From positions 1 to 64,000 of the forward strand of contig QFOD01000013.1 of assembly GCA_003241055.1 (NCBI GenBank): a stretch of 64,000 bases of DNA, given 5' to 3'. A model generated the notes under the pieces. That model was not told where the DNA came from. It made no database searches and worked only from the letters and a program-made list of their open reading frames with translations. The translations under genes were made by a program, and so were the position numbers. The stretch comes from Roseateles depolymerans. GTDB taxonomy: Bacteria; Pseudomonadota; Gammaproteobacteria; Burkholderiales; Burkholderiaceae_C. How positions within the stretch are numbered: the stretch's first letter is position 1; each line of letters begins with the position of its first letter. Shown piece by piece: positions 56,072 to 64,000 of the stretch.

Positions 56072-56159
56072 GATTTACGGCATCTCCCTTGATCTGGGCC
56101 AAGTTGTGTACCGCTGACGATGCGTGCCGGCCACAGTCGGCCCACGTATGCTGCGGGCC

Positions 56160-56513
56160 ATGAAGACCCTTGTCCGATGGCTGTTGCTGGCGGGCGCGCT
56201 GCTGCTGGTGGCCCACCTCTATTCCGGCGTGATCGTGAAGAGCTTCAGCTCGGCGCTGATCGCGGCGCTGGTGCTGGGCCTGCTCAACACGCTGCTCAGG
56301 CCGGTGCTGGTGCTGCTGACGCTGCCGGTGACGGTGCTGAGCCTGGGGCTCTTCCTGTTCGTCATCAACGCGCTGATGTTCTGGGCCGCGGCCTCGCTGC
56401 TCAGCGGCCTGACCGTCACCGGTTTCTGGGCTGCGCTGGTGGGCTCGCTGATCTACAGCCTGTGCGGCATGGTGATCGACGTCGTCATCGAGCGCCTGTT
56501 CCCCAGCGACTGA
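56160..56513 (+). CDS. Phage-holin-4-2-like membrane protein
   Basis: The 117-residue integral membrane protein has four hydrophobic helices and the family pattern LNTLLRPVLVLLTLPVTVLSLGLFLFVINALMFWAAA. This superfamily of bacterial membrane proteins is named after phage holins but is common in chromosomes with no phage and has no proven function. The start could be at 56160 or an ATG 12 bases earlier. Confidence 0.85.
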   Translation: MKTLVRWLLLAGALLLVAHLYSGVIVKSFSSALIAALVLGLLNTLLRPVLVLLTLPVTVLSLGLFLFVINALMFWAAASLLSGLTVTGFWAALVGSLIYSLCGMVIDVVIERLFPSD

Positions 56514-56595
56514 GAGCGCGCTGGCACGCGGCGCGCGCAGCGCCGCCTCCCCTCCAGCGACTCCCACGGAGCCGGCTCTGCCGTTCCGTCGGAGT

Positions 56596-56611
56596 GCCCC
56601 CTCGAGGGGGC
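56596..56611. repeat. Palindromic intergenic element
   Basis: The 16-base perfect palindrome GCCCCCTCGAGGGGGC lies in the convergent gap between the holin-like gene and the M48 protease gene, in a GC-rich context typical of repeats in Burkholderiales. A related CCCCTCG...CGAGGGG pair is at 13489-13528. Confidence 0.6.
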
Positions 56612-56636
56612 GACCGTCAGGCCGTAGGGGGTGGTC

Positions 56637-58232
56637 TCAATTCGGCAGTTCGACGTCCGGCGGAATGTTCCGTCCCGGGTACATCTCGGCCAGCATGGAC
56701 TGGCGCTGGTAGACCAGCGTGCGCAGCCGTGACTCGATGACGGCGGCTTCCACCTGGTCGGCATCGGGCCGGCGCGACTGCCGCAGCCCGGAGCGCAGGC
56801 GGTCGATGGCGCCGTTGATGTCGCCGGCGGCCGCGCGGGTCTCGGCCTGGGCCCGGATGGCGCGCAGGGGCTGGCCCATCTTGGTCCAGACCAGCGCCAG
56901 CTGGGACCAGGCAAAGGCATCGTTCGGATCCAGGCTCACGTGGGTCTGCAGCTCGTCCGACGCCTCCCGCAGTACCGGCCCGGCCGGGCCCACCAGCGCC
57001 AGCGCTGCGCGCTGCATCAGCAGCGGGCGGGACTTCTCGCCCTTGAGCGCCTCCAGCGCGGCGAAACCGTCGGCCGGCCGCTCGCGGGCCTGGGCCAGCT
57101 CGGCACGCAGATAGACCAGCACGCGGCTGGCGACCGCGGTTTCGGCCGCATTGGGGCTGACGAGCTGCAGCGTCAGCTCGGCGCTGCGCAGCGAGGCCTC
57201 GGCGCGGTCGAAGTTGCGCAGCTTGATGGAGGCCAGCGCGGCGGCGTAGCGGGCGCCGAGCTGCTCATAGCCGTTGCCGCCGTCCTTGAGGTTGCGGGCA
57301 CCGGCGTCGAAGTTCTCCAGCACCTTCCAGGCGTCTACGCGCGGGTCCATCAGCACCCGCGAGCGTGCGGCCATCAGCGCGTGAACGGCCAGGCCGTGCG
57401 GGCGGTCGAAGCTGGTCAGCGCCAGCCGGGTGCGCGCGTCACCGATGCGCTCGCTGGTCAGCGGGTGGGTGCGCAGGTAGGGGTAGGCGCCGTCGTCCAT
57501 CAGGTGGTAGGCCTGCTCCATGCGCTCGAACATGCTGACCATGCCGCTGCCGGCAAAGCCGGCATTCACCAGCACGTTGAAGCCCACCCGATCGGCCTCG
57601 CGCTCCATGTCGCGCGAGAAGTTCAGCGACATCTGGGCCGCCGCCGCCTGTCCGCCGACGATGCCGGCGTTGGCCATCTCGATATTGCCCTTGGAGGCCG
57701 CCAGCACGCCCAGCAGGATGCCGGCGACGGCCAGCATGCTGGTCTTGGACTCGCCGGCAATCTGCCGCGCGATGTGGCGCTGGGTGATGTGCGAGAGCTC
57801 GTGCGCCAGCACCGAGGCCAGTTCGTCACGCGAGGTGGTCATCGCGATCAGGCCCAGGTGGGTGCCGACGAAGCCGCCGGGCAGCGCGAAGGCGTTGATG
57901 CTCTTGTCGCGCACCAGGAAGGGTTCCCAGGCGAAGCGGGCCTGGGTCTCTTCGCCGATGTTGCCCAGCCGCTTGGCGGCGGCCACCAGCGGGTTCCAGA
58001 TGCCTTCCAGGTATTCCTGCAGCAGCGGGTCCTGCACGTAGTCGGGGTCGACGCGGATCTGGCGCATCACCGAGTCGCCCAGGCGGCGTTCGGTGCCCAC
58101 GTCCAGATCGTGCGATACCGAGTCGCCCAGCGCGGGCAGGTTGATCTGGGCGTTCAGCGGCATGCTGGCGCCGAACACGCAGGCAGCGGCCAGCAGCGAC
58201 AGCAGGGGGCGGGAGCGAATCAGCTTCTTCAT
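56637..58232 (-). CDS. Periplasmic M48 metalloprotease with TPR domain (BepA-like)
   Basis: The 531-residue exported protease has a signal peptide ending in SMPLNAQ and the zinc-binding HEXXH motif in VLAHELSHITQRH (about 141-153), followed by a downstream Glu. The C-terminal half is a TPR-like helical region with AQTEAR-type repeats. BepA-type enzymes degrade misassembled outer-membrane proteins and help LptD fold. The zinc ligand and TPR arrangement are complete. Confidence 0.92.
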   Translation of the reverse strand: MKKLIRSRPLLSLLAAACVFGASMPLNAQINLPALGDSVSHDLDVGTERRLGDSVMRQIRVDPDYVQDPLLQEYLEGIWNPLVAAAKRLGNIGEETQARFAWEPFLVRDKSINAFALPGGFVGTHLGLIAMTTSRDELASVLAHELSHITQRHIARQIAGESKTSMLAVAGILLGVLAASKGNIEMANAGIVGGQAAAAQMSLNFSRDMEREADRVGFNVLVNAGFAGSGMVSMFERMEQAYHLMDDGAYPYLRTHPLTSERIGDARTRLALTSFDRPHGLAVHALMAARSRVLMDPRVDAWKVLENFDAGARNLKDGGNGYEQLGARYAAALASIKLRNFDRAEASLRSAELTLQLVSPNAAETAVASRVLVYLRAELAQARERPADGFAALEALKGEKSRPLLMQRAALALVGPAGPVLREASDELQTHVSLDPNDAFAWSQLALVWTKMGQPLRAIRAQAETRAAAGDINGAIDRLRSGLRQSRRPDADQVEAAVIESRLRTLVYQRQSMLAEMYPGRNIPPDVELPN

Positions 58233-58309
58233 CGGCGGCGAGGAACGGCGCCCGGGTTTGGGCGCCTGTCTATGATGCCAGCCACTGCATGACCCGATTG
58301 TTTCCCGGT

Positions 58310-58792
58310 ATGAGCTCCCCGCTGACCCACTTCGATGGCCAAGGCCAGGCCCACATGGTCGACGTGTCGGCCAAGGCCGAGACGCACCGGGTGGCCGTGG
58401 CGGCGGGCGAGATCCGCATGCAGCCGGCCACCTTCCAGCTGATCGCCAGCGGCACGGCCAAGAAGGGCGACGTGATCGGCATTGCGCGCATCGCCGCCAT
58501 CCAGGGCGCCAAGCGCTGCGCCGACCTGGTGCCGCTGTGTCACCCGCTGCCCATCACCCGTGTGGCGGTGGACTTCGAGCTCGACGAGGCCGGCAGCCGC
58601 GTGCTGTGCCGCGCCCAGGTGGAGACGCTGGGCCGCACGGGCGTCGAGATGGAGGCCCTGTGCGCGGTGCAGGTGGGCCTGCTCACCATCTACGACATGT
58701 GCAAGGCCGCCGACCGCGGCATGGTCATCGCCAGCGTGCGCGTGCTGGAGAAGCACGGCGGCAAGAGCGGCGACTGGGTCGCGCAGTTCTGA
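58310..58792 (+). CDS. moaC: Cyclic pyranopterin monophosphate synthase MoaC
   Basis: The 160-residue enzyme of molybdenum-cofactor synthesis converts the MoaA product into cyclic pyranopterin. It shows MVDVSAKAETHRVAVA, KKGDVIGIARIAAIQGAKRCADLVPLCHPLPIT and the active-site region TGVEMEALCAVQVGLLTIYDMCKA. An ATG at 58310 fits the family length best; a start at 58289 would add seven residues. The gene is alone here. Confidence 0.95.
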   Translation: MSSPLTHFDGQGQAHMVDVSAKAETHRVAVAAGEIRMQPATFQLIASGTAKKGDVIGIARIAAIQGAKRCADLVPLCHPLPITRVAVDFELDEAGSRVLCRAQVETLGRTGVEMEALCAVQVGLLTIYDMCKAADRGMVIASVRVLEKHGGKSGDWVAQF

Positions 58793-58807
58793 CCTGACCC
58801 CGCGCTC

Positions 58808-60532
58808 TCAGCGGTAGCTGCGCCAGTCGTGCGGCTGGGCCGCGGGCGTGCACTGTGGCATGGCCGGTGCCGAGGCAGGCTCCTGGCAGGACGCGAACCA
58901 CTCGTCGCCCGTCAGGTTGCGGAATTCGCGCAGCCGGTCGGCCAGGTAGCGAGCGCCGTCGACATCGCCCGTGGTGGCCAGCGACTGCGACCAGTGCATC
59001 AGCAGCCGCGCGTCCACCAGGCTGAAGGCCGTGCGCCGTGCCGCCGCCAGCGCCGCCGGGCCAGGCGGCTGGCTGGTGGCAGCGGCGTAGTCCGCCTGGT
59101 GGCTGAACAGCGGTGAGGTCTGGCCTGTGGCGATGCGCTCCATCAGCGGCCCGGCGTTCTCGCCCGGCGCGTAGATGGCGGTGATGCGCGAGTAGTCCCA
59201 CACCGCAAACAGGCTGCCCACCACCAGCAACGTACCGGCTGCCGCCCAAGGCAGTGGCGTGGCGCGTGTCGTGCGGCTGCTGAGGTCGCCAGTGCGCGGC
59301 GCGGGCAGCGCCAGCCCCAGCGCAAAACAGGCCGGCAGCAGGAAGTAGGCGTACCAGAGCGGGTACTCCAGCAAGCTGTGCAGCGCGATGGTCAGCACGA
59401 GCATCAAGGCGGCGCGGCGCAGCGGCATCTCGGCGTCGTCCGTCGTGTCATGCCGCCAGGCCTGCCACAGCGCCGTGGCCAGCAGGGCCAGCACCGCGCC
59501 AGCCCACGGCAGGCCCAGTTCCACCACCAGCTGAGCGACGATGTTGTGCGTGTGGTCGAAGAACGCGACGGGGCGCTCCGGGAAGGGCGTGAGGCTCCAA
59601 GCCACGTTGAACTCGCCCCAGCCCACACCCAGCCACGGGTTGCTGCGGATCAGGCCCCAGGCGTCATGCAGGATGGCCAGCCGCGAGGGCGAGCCCGCCC
59701 CTTCCGACAAGCGCGACGCGGCGCCGAAGGCATGACCGCTGTGCTGCGCCCATTGCCCCATCAGCCACCAGGCCGCGCCCAGCATCAGCGGCGTGGCCAG
59801 CAGGCTCAGGCGCGCCCAGCCCGGCAGGCGGCGGTCCACCAGCCCCCACAACGCCAGCATGCCGATGCCGATGTAGCCGGTACGCGAGGCGCTCAGCACC
59901 ACGGTGAACACGAACAGCGCCAGCAGCGGGGGCAAGGCCCAGCGCCAACGACGCAGCTGCGCCAGGTAGACCGCCGCCACGGCGGACCACATCATCAGGC
60001 TGGCCAGATGGTTGGGCTGACGCAGGTTGCCGATGGCGCGGCCCGGCAGGCCCGAGCGGGCGATCAGCTCGCCATTGGCCCATTCCGGCTTGAAGACCTG
60101 CACCAGGCTGATGGCGGTGCTGGCCAGGCCGGCCAGCAGCAACCCCCAGCAGAAGGCCTCGCCGGCGCGGCGCCGGGCATCAGGTGCCAGGCCTTGCGCC
60201 AGCAGCAGCGCCGCCAGCCCCGCGCCTATGACCGCCACGGCGTTGATGGCCAGCGAACTGGGCAGCGAACGCCACAGCGTCGAACTGATGGGGGCCGCCA
60301 GCAGCAGCAGCAGGGCCAGCGGGGCCGGGCTCAGCAGGCCGCGCTGCCAGCGCGAGGCTTCGCCGCCCCAGCTCAGCAACACCAGGCCCCAGCAGGCCAG
60401 CGCCAGCAACTGGTTGAACAGCGTGGTGGCGGGGGTGAGGTTGTAGGCCAGCAGCGGTGGCAGCGCTGCCGCGGCGATCAGAGCCGCAGAGGGGAGAGGG
60501 GCGCGTTCGGGCATGGGGCGGGATGATGGCAT
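58808..60532 (-). CDS. PglL-like O-oligosaccharyltransferase
   Basis: The 574-residue membrane protein has about twelve helices. The characteristic segments are GRAIGNLRQPNHLASLMMWS (about 166-184) and the periplasmic loop LGVGWGEFNVAWSLTPFPERPVAFFDHTHNIVAQLVVELGLPWAG with the Wzy/PglL His. These enzymes move a lipid-linked oligosaccharide onto pilin Ser/Thr (or polymerise it). It follows the second ligase gene 31 bases upstream on the same strand, and pilA lies above both. It likely modifies the pilin. Confidence 0.8.
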   Translation of the reverse strand: MPSSRPMPERAPLPSAALIAAAALPPLLAYNLTPATTLFNQLLALACWGLVLLSWGGEASRWQRGLLSPAPLALLLLLAAPISSTLWRSLPSSLAINAVAVIGAGLAALLLAQGLAPDARRRAGEAFCWGLLLAGLASTAISLVQVFKPEWANGELIARSGLPGRAIGNLRQPNHLASLMMWSAVAAVYLAQLRRWRWALPPLLALFVFTVVLSASRTGYIGIGMLALWGLVDRRLPGWARLSLLATPLMLGAAWWLMGQWAQHSGHAFGAASRLSEGAGSPSRLAILHDAWGLIRSNPWLGVGWGEFNVAWSLTPFPERPVAFFDHTHNIVAQLVVELGLPWAGAVLALLATALWQAWRHDTTDDAEMPLRRAALMLVLTIALHSLLEYPLWYAYFLLPACFALGLALPAPRTGDLSSRTTRATPLPWAAAGTLLVVGSLFAVWDYSRITAIYAPGENAGPLMERIATGQTSPLFSHQADYAAATSQPPGPAALAAARRTAFSLVDARLLMHWSQSLATTGDVDGARYLADRLREFRNLTGDEWFASCQEPASAPAMPQCTPAAQPHDWRSYR

Positions 60533-60563
60533 GGGCGCCAGCCGGCTTGCGCGAGCGTGTGAT

Positions 60564-62003
60564 TCAGAACCAGCCGTCTTGCCAGAACCGAGGGTTGAGG
60601 CGTGTGGCCGTGGCGGGTACCTCGGGCGCGCCCGTGATGCGGGGCGTGCTTTGCAGGAACTCCGGCAGAGATGCAGCGATGAGCCAGACTTGTCCCACCA
60701 GCAGCGTGCCCCAGCAGGCCAGGGCGATACGGGAGCGTGTGGCCGATGGAGTCTTCGCAGGCTCTCGCGGCTTGGGTTGCAGACGGGCCAGGAACAGCGC
60801 GACGGTCAGCACAATCCACATCTGCGGCAGTGGCATCACGAAATTGCCGGAAAAAGCGCCGTCCACCAGGGCACCAATGATGGCGACATAGCAACCCAGC
60901 GCCAGCGGATCGGGCTGCCGCTGCATCAACTCGCGCAGCCGCCGGGTGCTGCGCCAGAGCCCGCGGGCGACCATGGCCGTCAGCACCGCGAAAAAAGGCA
61001 GGCCGTATTCGGCGGCCACTTGCAGATAGATGTTGTGGGGATGTGCCGCCTCACCGTTGAAGTGGTGGGCGTAATGCATGGGGCCAATGCCCAGCCAGGG
61101 ATGGGCCGCGATATCTCGCAGCGCGATGCCCCAGAGGTAGAGCCGGGCTTCGATGCTGTTGCGTTCCCCGAGGTCACGGAAAGCCGGCAGCTCATCCATG
61201 CCCAGGGCTGCGGGCAGCGCTCGAATAATCAGCGCATAGAGCAACGCGCCGCCTACGAAGGCCAGCACCAGGCGGCGCAAAAACGCATGACCCTGGGCCC
61301 CGAACAGGCCGCTCGCGACTAGTGTGCCGATGACCAGCGCCAGGCCCGTCGCCCGGCCCATCAGCGTGAGTAGAAAGAAGGCATTCGCGACCAGCGCAAA
61401 CCAAGCCAGGCCGCGCCAAAGGCCCTTCAGCGTGGAGAGTCCCAGCATGCCGACAAGCAGTGGGATGAGGAGGGTCTGCGTGTGGTTGAAGAAGCGGGGG
61501 TTTGAATAGCCGGCAAAGACCTGCCAGTAGTCCAGTACCTGGTCTTGAACGATGCCTGAGACGAGCAGCGCGAGTTCCAGCGCGGCGTAGAGCGTGGCTC
61601 CACCGATCAGGAAAGGAAGGATGCGGCGCTCGATCAATGGTGGGCCGGCAGCCTGAGCTGATTGGCCCATGAACAGGCTGCAGCCGATCAGCGAGAGTCC
61701 TAGCAGCCACTCTCTCAGCGCGATCTCTGGTCGATCAGCGGTCGCAACCGCAAGAACGCCAAGAAGGATCAGACTCTGAAAACCGGGGGTTTCGTTCACG
61801 ACGGTGCGACTCGACAAGCCAGACCGCCATCCATACATCAGGGCCAATCCTGTAATCAGAGGGAATGAAATGATCTGCAGGGTCCGTGAGCCGTCATGCG
61901 CTGAGCCAGCCAGCGCAGGCATCGCCGGCAGCATGAGCAAAAGCAGCACGATGAACCATGAGTTCAATGGGCTTCTTATGTCTGGCAGACGTTGATTCGG
62001 CAT
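60564..62003 (-). CDS. O-antigen-ligase-family membrane protein
   Basis: The 479-residue protein has about eleven hydrophobic helices and the Wzy/WaaL loop HPWLGIGPMHYAHHFNGEAAHPHNIYLQVAAEYGLPFF. It is a second O-antigen-ligase/pilin-glycosylation family member beside the PglL-like one. It may attach a different glycan, polymerise it, or glycosylate another protein. It lies 88 bases downstream of pilA, with an intrinsic terminator between, so partial read-through is possible. Confidence 0.8.
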   Translation of the reverse strand: MPNQRLPDIRSPLNSWFIVLLLLMLPAMPALAGSAHDGSRTLQIISFPLITGLALMYGWRSGLSSRTVVNETPGFQSLILLGVLAVATADRPEIALREWLLGLSLIGCSLFMGQSAQAAGPPLIERRILPFLIGGATLYAALELALLVSGIVQDQVLDYWQVFAGYSNPRFFNHTQTLLIPLLVGMLGLSTLKGLWRGLAWFALVANAFFLLTLMGRATGLALVIGTLVASGLFGAQGHAFLRRLVLAFVGGALLYALIIRALPAALGMDELPAFRDLGERNSIEARLYLWGIALRDIAAHPWLGIGPMHYAHHFNGEAAHPHNIYLQVAAEYGLPFFAVLTAMVARGLWRSTRRLRELMQRQPDPLALGCYVAIIGALVDGAFSGNFVMPLPQMWIVLTVALFLARLQPKPREPAKTPSATRSRIALACWGTLLVGQVWLIAASLPEFLQSTPRITGAPEVPATATRLNPRFWQDGWF

Positions 62004-62046
62004 CAGATGGGTTTCTAGGGAAGAGCGATAGCTGGGGCGACTTACA

Positions 62047-62072
62047 AATAAAAAAGGGGCCGAAGCCCCTTT
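62047..62072 (-). terminator. Intrinsic terminator of pilA
   Basis: On the minus strand the arms AAAGGGGC and GCCCCTTT, with a TTCG loop, are followed by a T-run. It lies about 20 bases after the pilin stop, before the ligase gene. Confidence 0.85.
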
Positions 62073-62091
62073 CTAACTGTCAGCCCGAAGG

Positions 62092-62559
62092 TCAGGTGCC
62101 GATGTTGTTCTTCGTGATTGCTGCGAAAACGGCGGCATCCTCGGTAGTTGTGATGTTGGTGGTCGTGTTCCAGGTCACGGCGGTACCGTTCACCGAGGCA
62201 GGCGAGAAGGTAATGGTCTTGCCGGAACCCAGACCGATGTCGTTCAGATTGATGGTGATGACGCCGTCAGTCACGGAGGCCAGGCTGGCGACTTCCTTGG
62301 TCGGCGTGAAGGTGTTCGTGGCTGGGATGCCGTTCGTGCCAGCGCTGCAGCCAGTGACGGTACCGCCGTTTTCCTGGGCGCACAGCGCAACTGCCGTCTT
62401 GATCGAGTCGACCACGCTGATCGCGTTAGCGACCTTGGCCTTGCTCGTGTAGCTCTTGTATTGCGGCAGGGCCACCGCCGCCAGGATGCCGATGATCGCC
62501 ACGACGATCATCAGTTCGATCAGCGTGAAACCTTGTTGGGCGCGTTGCTTGAGGCTCAT
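62092..62559 (-). CDS. pilA: Type IVa major pilin
   Basis: The 155-residue prepilin has a short basic leader and the PilD cleavage site Gly-Phe in QQGFTLIELMIVVAIIGILAAVALPQYKSYTSKAK, followed by the conserved Glu and the hydrophobic helix that builds the pilus core. A cysteine pair (CAQENGGTVTGC) forms a disulfide in the globular domain, a little earlier than the usual C-terminal D-loop. The start has an AGGAG ribosome site. A sigma-54-like site lies upstream. Confidence 0.95.
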   Translation of the reverse strand: MSLKQRAQQGFTLIELMIVVAIIGILAAVALPQYKSYTSKAKVANAISVVDSIKTAVALCAQENGGTVTGCSAGTNGIPATNTFTPTKEVASLASVTDGVITINLNDIGLGSGKTITFSPASVNGTAVTWNTTTNITTTEDAAVFAAITKNNIGT

Positions 62560-62610
62560 GTCGTAACTCCTGCGAGAGAGGGTTTGTGGGGTTGGAACAT
62601 CCCCCCTGAA

Positions 62611-62626
62611 TGCAGGGGTCGTGCCA
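62611..62626 (-). promoter_or_regulatory. Sigma-54 promoter of pilA
   Basis: On the minus strand TGGCACGACCCCTGCA matches the -24/-12 consensus TGGCAC-N5-TTGCA with one mismatch. The start site would fall near 62600, about 40 bases before the ATG. PilS/PilR-controlled pilA promoters have this form. Confidence 0.75.
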
Positions 62627-62812
62627 GCCTGGTGGCGGCCCTGAGATGTGCGGATTCGCACGGAATTCGAGGGGGTTCGGGCGGCGGGTGACAAAAATCG
62701 TCACTCCGGCCTGACGCGATTTGTCAGGTGTACCGATGAACGGTCGTCGGCTGCCAGAAAGCGTCAGGCCCGGACGAGCCGGGCCTGATGGTGAGAAGCG
62801 GCAGGGCCCGCG

Positions 62813-63598
62813 TCAGAGGGCCATGGACTGGCCGGAGGCCAGGGCGCTGATGCGGTGCGGGCTGTCGAGCGCTGCCACGCCCTGCATCACGGCGCGCACC
62901 TCGCCGGGCTTGATGTGGGTGATGCGCACGTCGACGCTGCCGGCCAGCTGGGCCAGTTCCTGGCCGAGCGCCGTGGGGCAGAGGTGTTTGCTGAGCTGCG
63001 CCACCTCGCGCTCGTCGTCGCTGAACGCGGTCTCGATCACGAGGTGGGAGAGCTTCAGCTGGGCCAGCCGCTCCCAGAGTGCGGTGTTGGGCCCGGTGTC
63101 GCCGGTGTAGACCCAATGGGCGTGGCCGGCGGCGGGGCCGCCGTCGACGGCGAAGCCGACCGCCGGCACCGTGTGCGCCGCGGGCAGCACCTCGATGTCG
63201 CGGCCGCCGAGGTTCAGGCGCTGGCCGACCTCGAAGGGCTGCAGGCACAGCACGGGCGCTTCACGGCTGGGCAGGGCGGTGAAGTCGGGCCAGATCACGC
63301 CGTTGAAGATGTGCTGGCGCAGCGCGGCCAGGGTTTCGGGCAGCGCGTGAACCTTGATGGCGGGGCGGCGTGCGGCGGCGCGTGCGCGCAGTACGGCATC
63401 GGCCAGCAGCGGGATGCCCAGCACATGGTCCAGGTGGGAATGGCTGATCAGGATGTGATCGATGCGGGCGAGTTCATCCAGCGTGAGCTCGCCCACGCCC
63501 GTGCCGGCGTCGATCAGGACGTCGTCATCGAGCAGGAATGCGGTGGTCTTGTAGCCGGCCGCAATGGCGCCGGAGCAGCCCAGGACGCGGATGTTCAT
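62813..63598 (-). CDS. Metallo-beta-lactamase-fold phosphodiesterase-like protein
   Basis: The 261-residue hydrolase has the metal-binding motif SHSHLDHV (HxHxDH), with further His in PAAHTVPAVGF, Asp in YTGDTGPN and a late His in THIKPGE. The sequence resembles class II 3',5'-cyclic nucleotide phosphodiesterases that occur in betaproteobacteria. Cleavage of cAMP is a plausible role but unproven. It stands between the pilin region and the FHA gene. Confidence 0.8.
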   Translation of the reverse strand: MNIRVLGCSGAIAAGYKTTAFLLDDDVLIDAGTGVGELTLDELARIDHILISHSHLDHVLGIPLLADAVLRARAAARRPAIKVHALPETLAALRQHIFNGVIWPDFTALPSREAPVLCLQPFEVGQRLNLGGRDIEVLPAAHTVPAVGFAVDGGPAAGHAHWVYTGDTGPNTALWERLAQLKLSHLVIETAFSDDEREVAQLSKHLCPTALGQELAQLAGSVDVRITHIKPGEVRAVMQGVAALDSPHRISALASGQSMAL

Positions 63599-63733
63599 TC
63601 AGTGCAACACGGGAGGTCTGAGACCCGCGCGAACGGCGCGGGTCAGTGCCATGAATGTACGCAGGCGCTGTGCTTCCGGGGCGGCCGGAATACCGGGTTT
63701 GCGCCCCGGCTTGGTTGGCGAAGCGTGAGGAAG

Positions 63734-63758
63734 TCACGGCCGCTCGGCGCGGCCGTGA
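63734..63758 (-). terminator. Possible terminator hairpin of the FHA gene
   Basis: TCACGGCC and GGCCGTGA arms (63734-63741 and 63751-63758) lie ten bases after the FHA gene stop. No T-run follows, so termination is uncertain. A second GC-rich hairpin at 63622-63644 (GACCCGCGC/GCGCGGGTC) lies just upstream of the phosphodiesterase gene. Confidence 0.4.
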
Positions 63759-63767
63759 ATACTGCCA

Positions 63768-64000
63768 TCAACCTTGCACGAATTGCATCTGCGTGCCTGC
63801 CAGTTCGATCAAATCGCCGCTGCGCAGGGCGATAGATTCGCCGGTCAGCGGGATGCCGTTGACGCTGGGGCGCGCGCCCCCCTCGACATGCGCAAACACG
63901 TAGCCGGTGGGGCGCTTGGTGATGGAGGCCACCTGCACGCCGGGCTTGCCCAGCGTCGTGACCACCTTGGTCAGCGCAACCTCGCGGCCGGCGGCGGCGC
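63768..64000 (-). CDS. FHA-domain protein, 5' end cut by window edge
   Basis: Only the last 76 codons are visible. The frame runs past the window edge. The visible end has beta-strand-rich FHA-like features: RPSVNGIPLTGESIALRSGDLIELAGTQMQFV, where the VNG turn and the final strand resemble the phosphothreonine-recognition fold. FHA proteins bind phosphothreonine peptides. The rest of the protein, including any kinase, phosphatase or cyclase part, is outside the window. Confidence 0.75.
   Translation of the reverse strand, partial: AAAGREVALTKVVTTLGKPGVQVASITKRPTGYVFAHVEGGARPSVNGIPLTGESIALRSGDLIELAGTQMQFVQG

Overview
The window is high-G+C bacterial DNA. Its gene content points to a betaproteobacterium of the order Burkholderiales, probably the Rubrivivax/Leptothrix/Roseateles group. 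The clues are an MHFG-type PEP-CTERM protein, type IVa pilin genes beside oligosaccharyltransferase-like ligases, many LysR regulators, an AaeXAB-like efflux operon, a SWIB protein with a lysine/alanine-rich tail, and the palindrome-centred intergenic repeats typical of this order. The genus assignment is inference. I saw no rRNA, tRNA, CRISPR array or transposase gene.

Layout. 1-3060: an AT-richer accessory patch with three orphan genes (a small membrane protein, a lipoprotein and a 280-residue protein), set among duplicated, hairpin-bearing intergenic repeats. 3061-11500: a 1177-residue protein joining a dye-decolorizing peroxidase (DyP) to a cytochrome P450, a small exported repeat protein, a GNAT acetyltransferase overlapping recQ, a cupin, and a dGTPase-like protein that has lost its metal-binding residues. 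11660-15400: slyX, a LytS/LytTR-type two-component system followed by a GIN-domain (DUF2807) exported protein, and ssb. 15450-21700: LysR regulators paired with an AEC transporter and an SDR dehydrogenase, then a GAF protein and a MocR regulator whose PLP site is degenerate. 21880-27550: a large exported di-heme (DUF1111) lipoprotein with two discoidin domains, and a quinone-reductase-like enzyme with a divergent LysR gene. 27570-32745: a five-gene efflux operon (MarR, FUSC, DUF1656, HlyD, NodT). 32830-34290: frmR-frmA formaldehyde detoxification. 34480-42420: LysR and a frameshifted EamA exporter, MAPEG, two cyclase-homology proteins, and a second LPRVV-repeat small protein. 42670-47460: uvrA, an MHFG PEP-CTERM protein, a single-domain response regulator and a SWIB protein. 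47650-56020: a Fur-type iron acquisition and reduction locus. 56160-64000: a holin-like membrane protein, a periplasmic M48 protease, moaC, two O-antigen-ligase-family glycosyl ligases with pilA, a metallo-beta-lactamase-fold phosphodiesterase-like protein and an FHA protein cut off by the window edge.

How genes work together. The iron locus reads as one transport and reduction pathway. TonB and a TonB-dependent receptor bring in a ferric siderophore. PiuC, a PepSY membrane protein, a DUF2271 protein carrying a recognisable ApbE flavinylation motif, a DUF4198 protein, ApbE itself and a CysJ-like flavin reductase could then pass electrons towards the periplasm and free the iron. The pilA-ligase cluster fits O-glycosylation of the pilin. 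The MarR/FUSC/HlyD/NodT genes form a complete tripartite exporter with its own regulator.

Most unusual items: the DyP-P450 fusion; two regulator- or enzyme-family proteins with degraded catalytic sites (the dGTPase-like protein and the MocR protein); the small exported LPRVV(V/I)xG-repeat proteins found at two loci; and the DUF2271 protein as a likely ApbE substrate, even though the local ApbE has no visible export signal. All function statements rest on motif recognition from the sequence alone; no database search was run.
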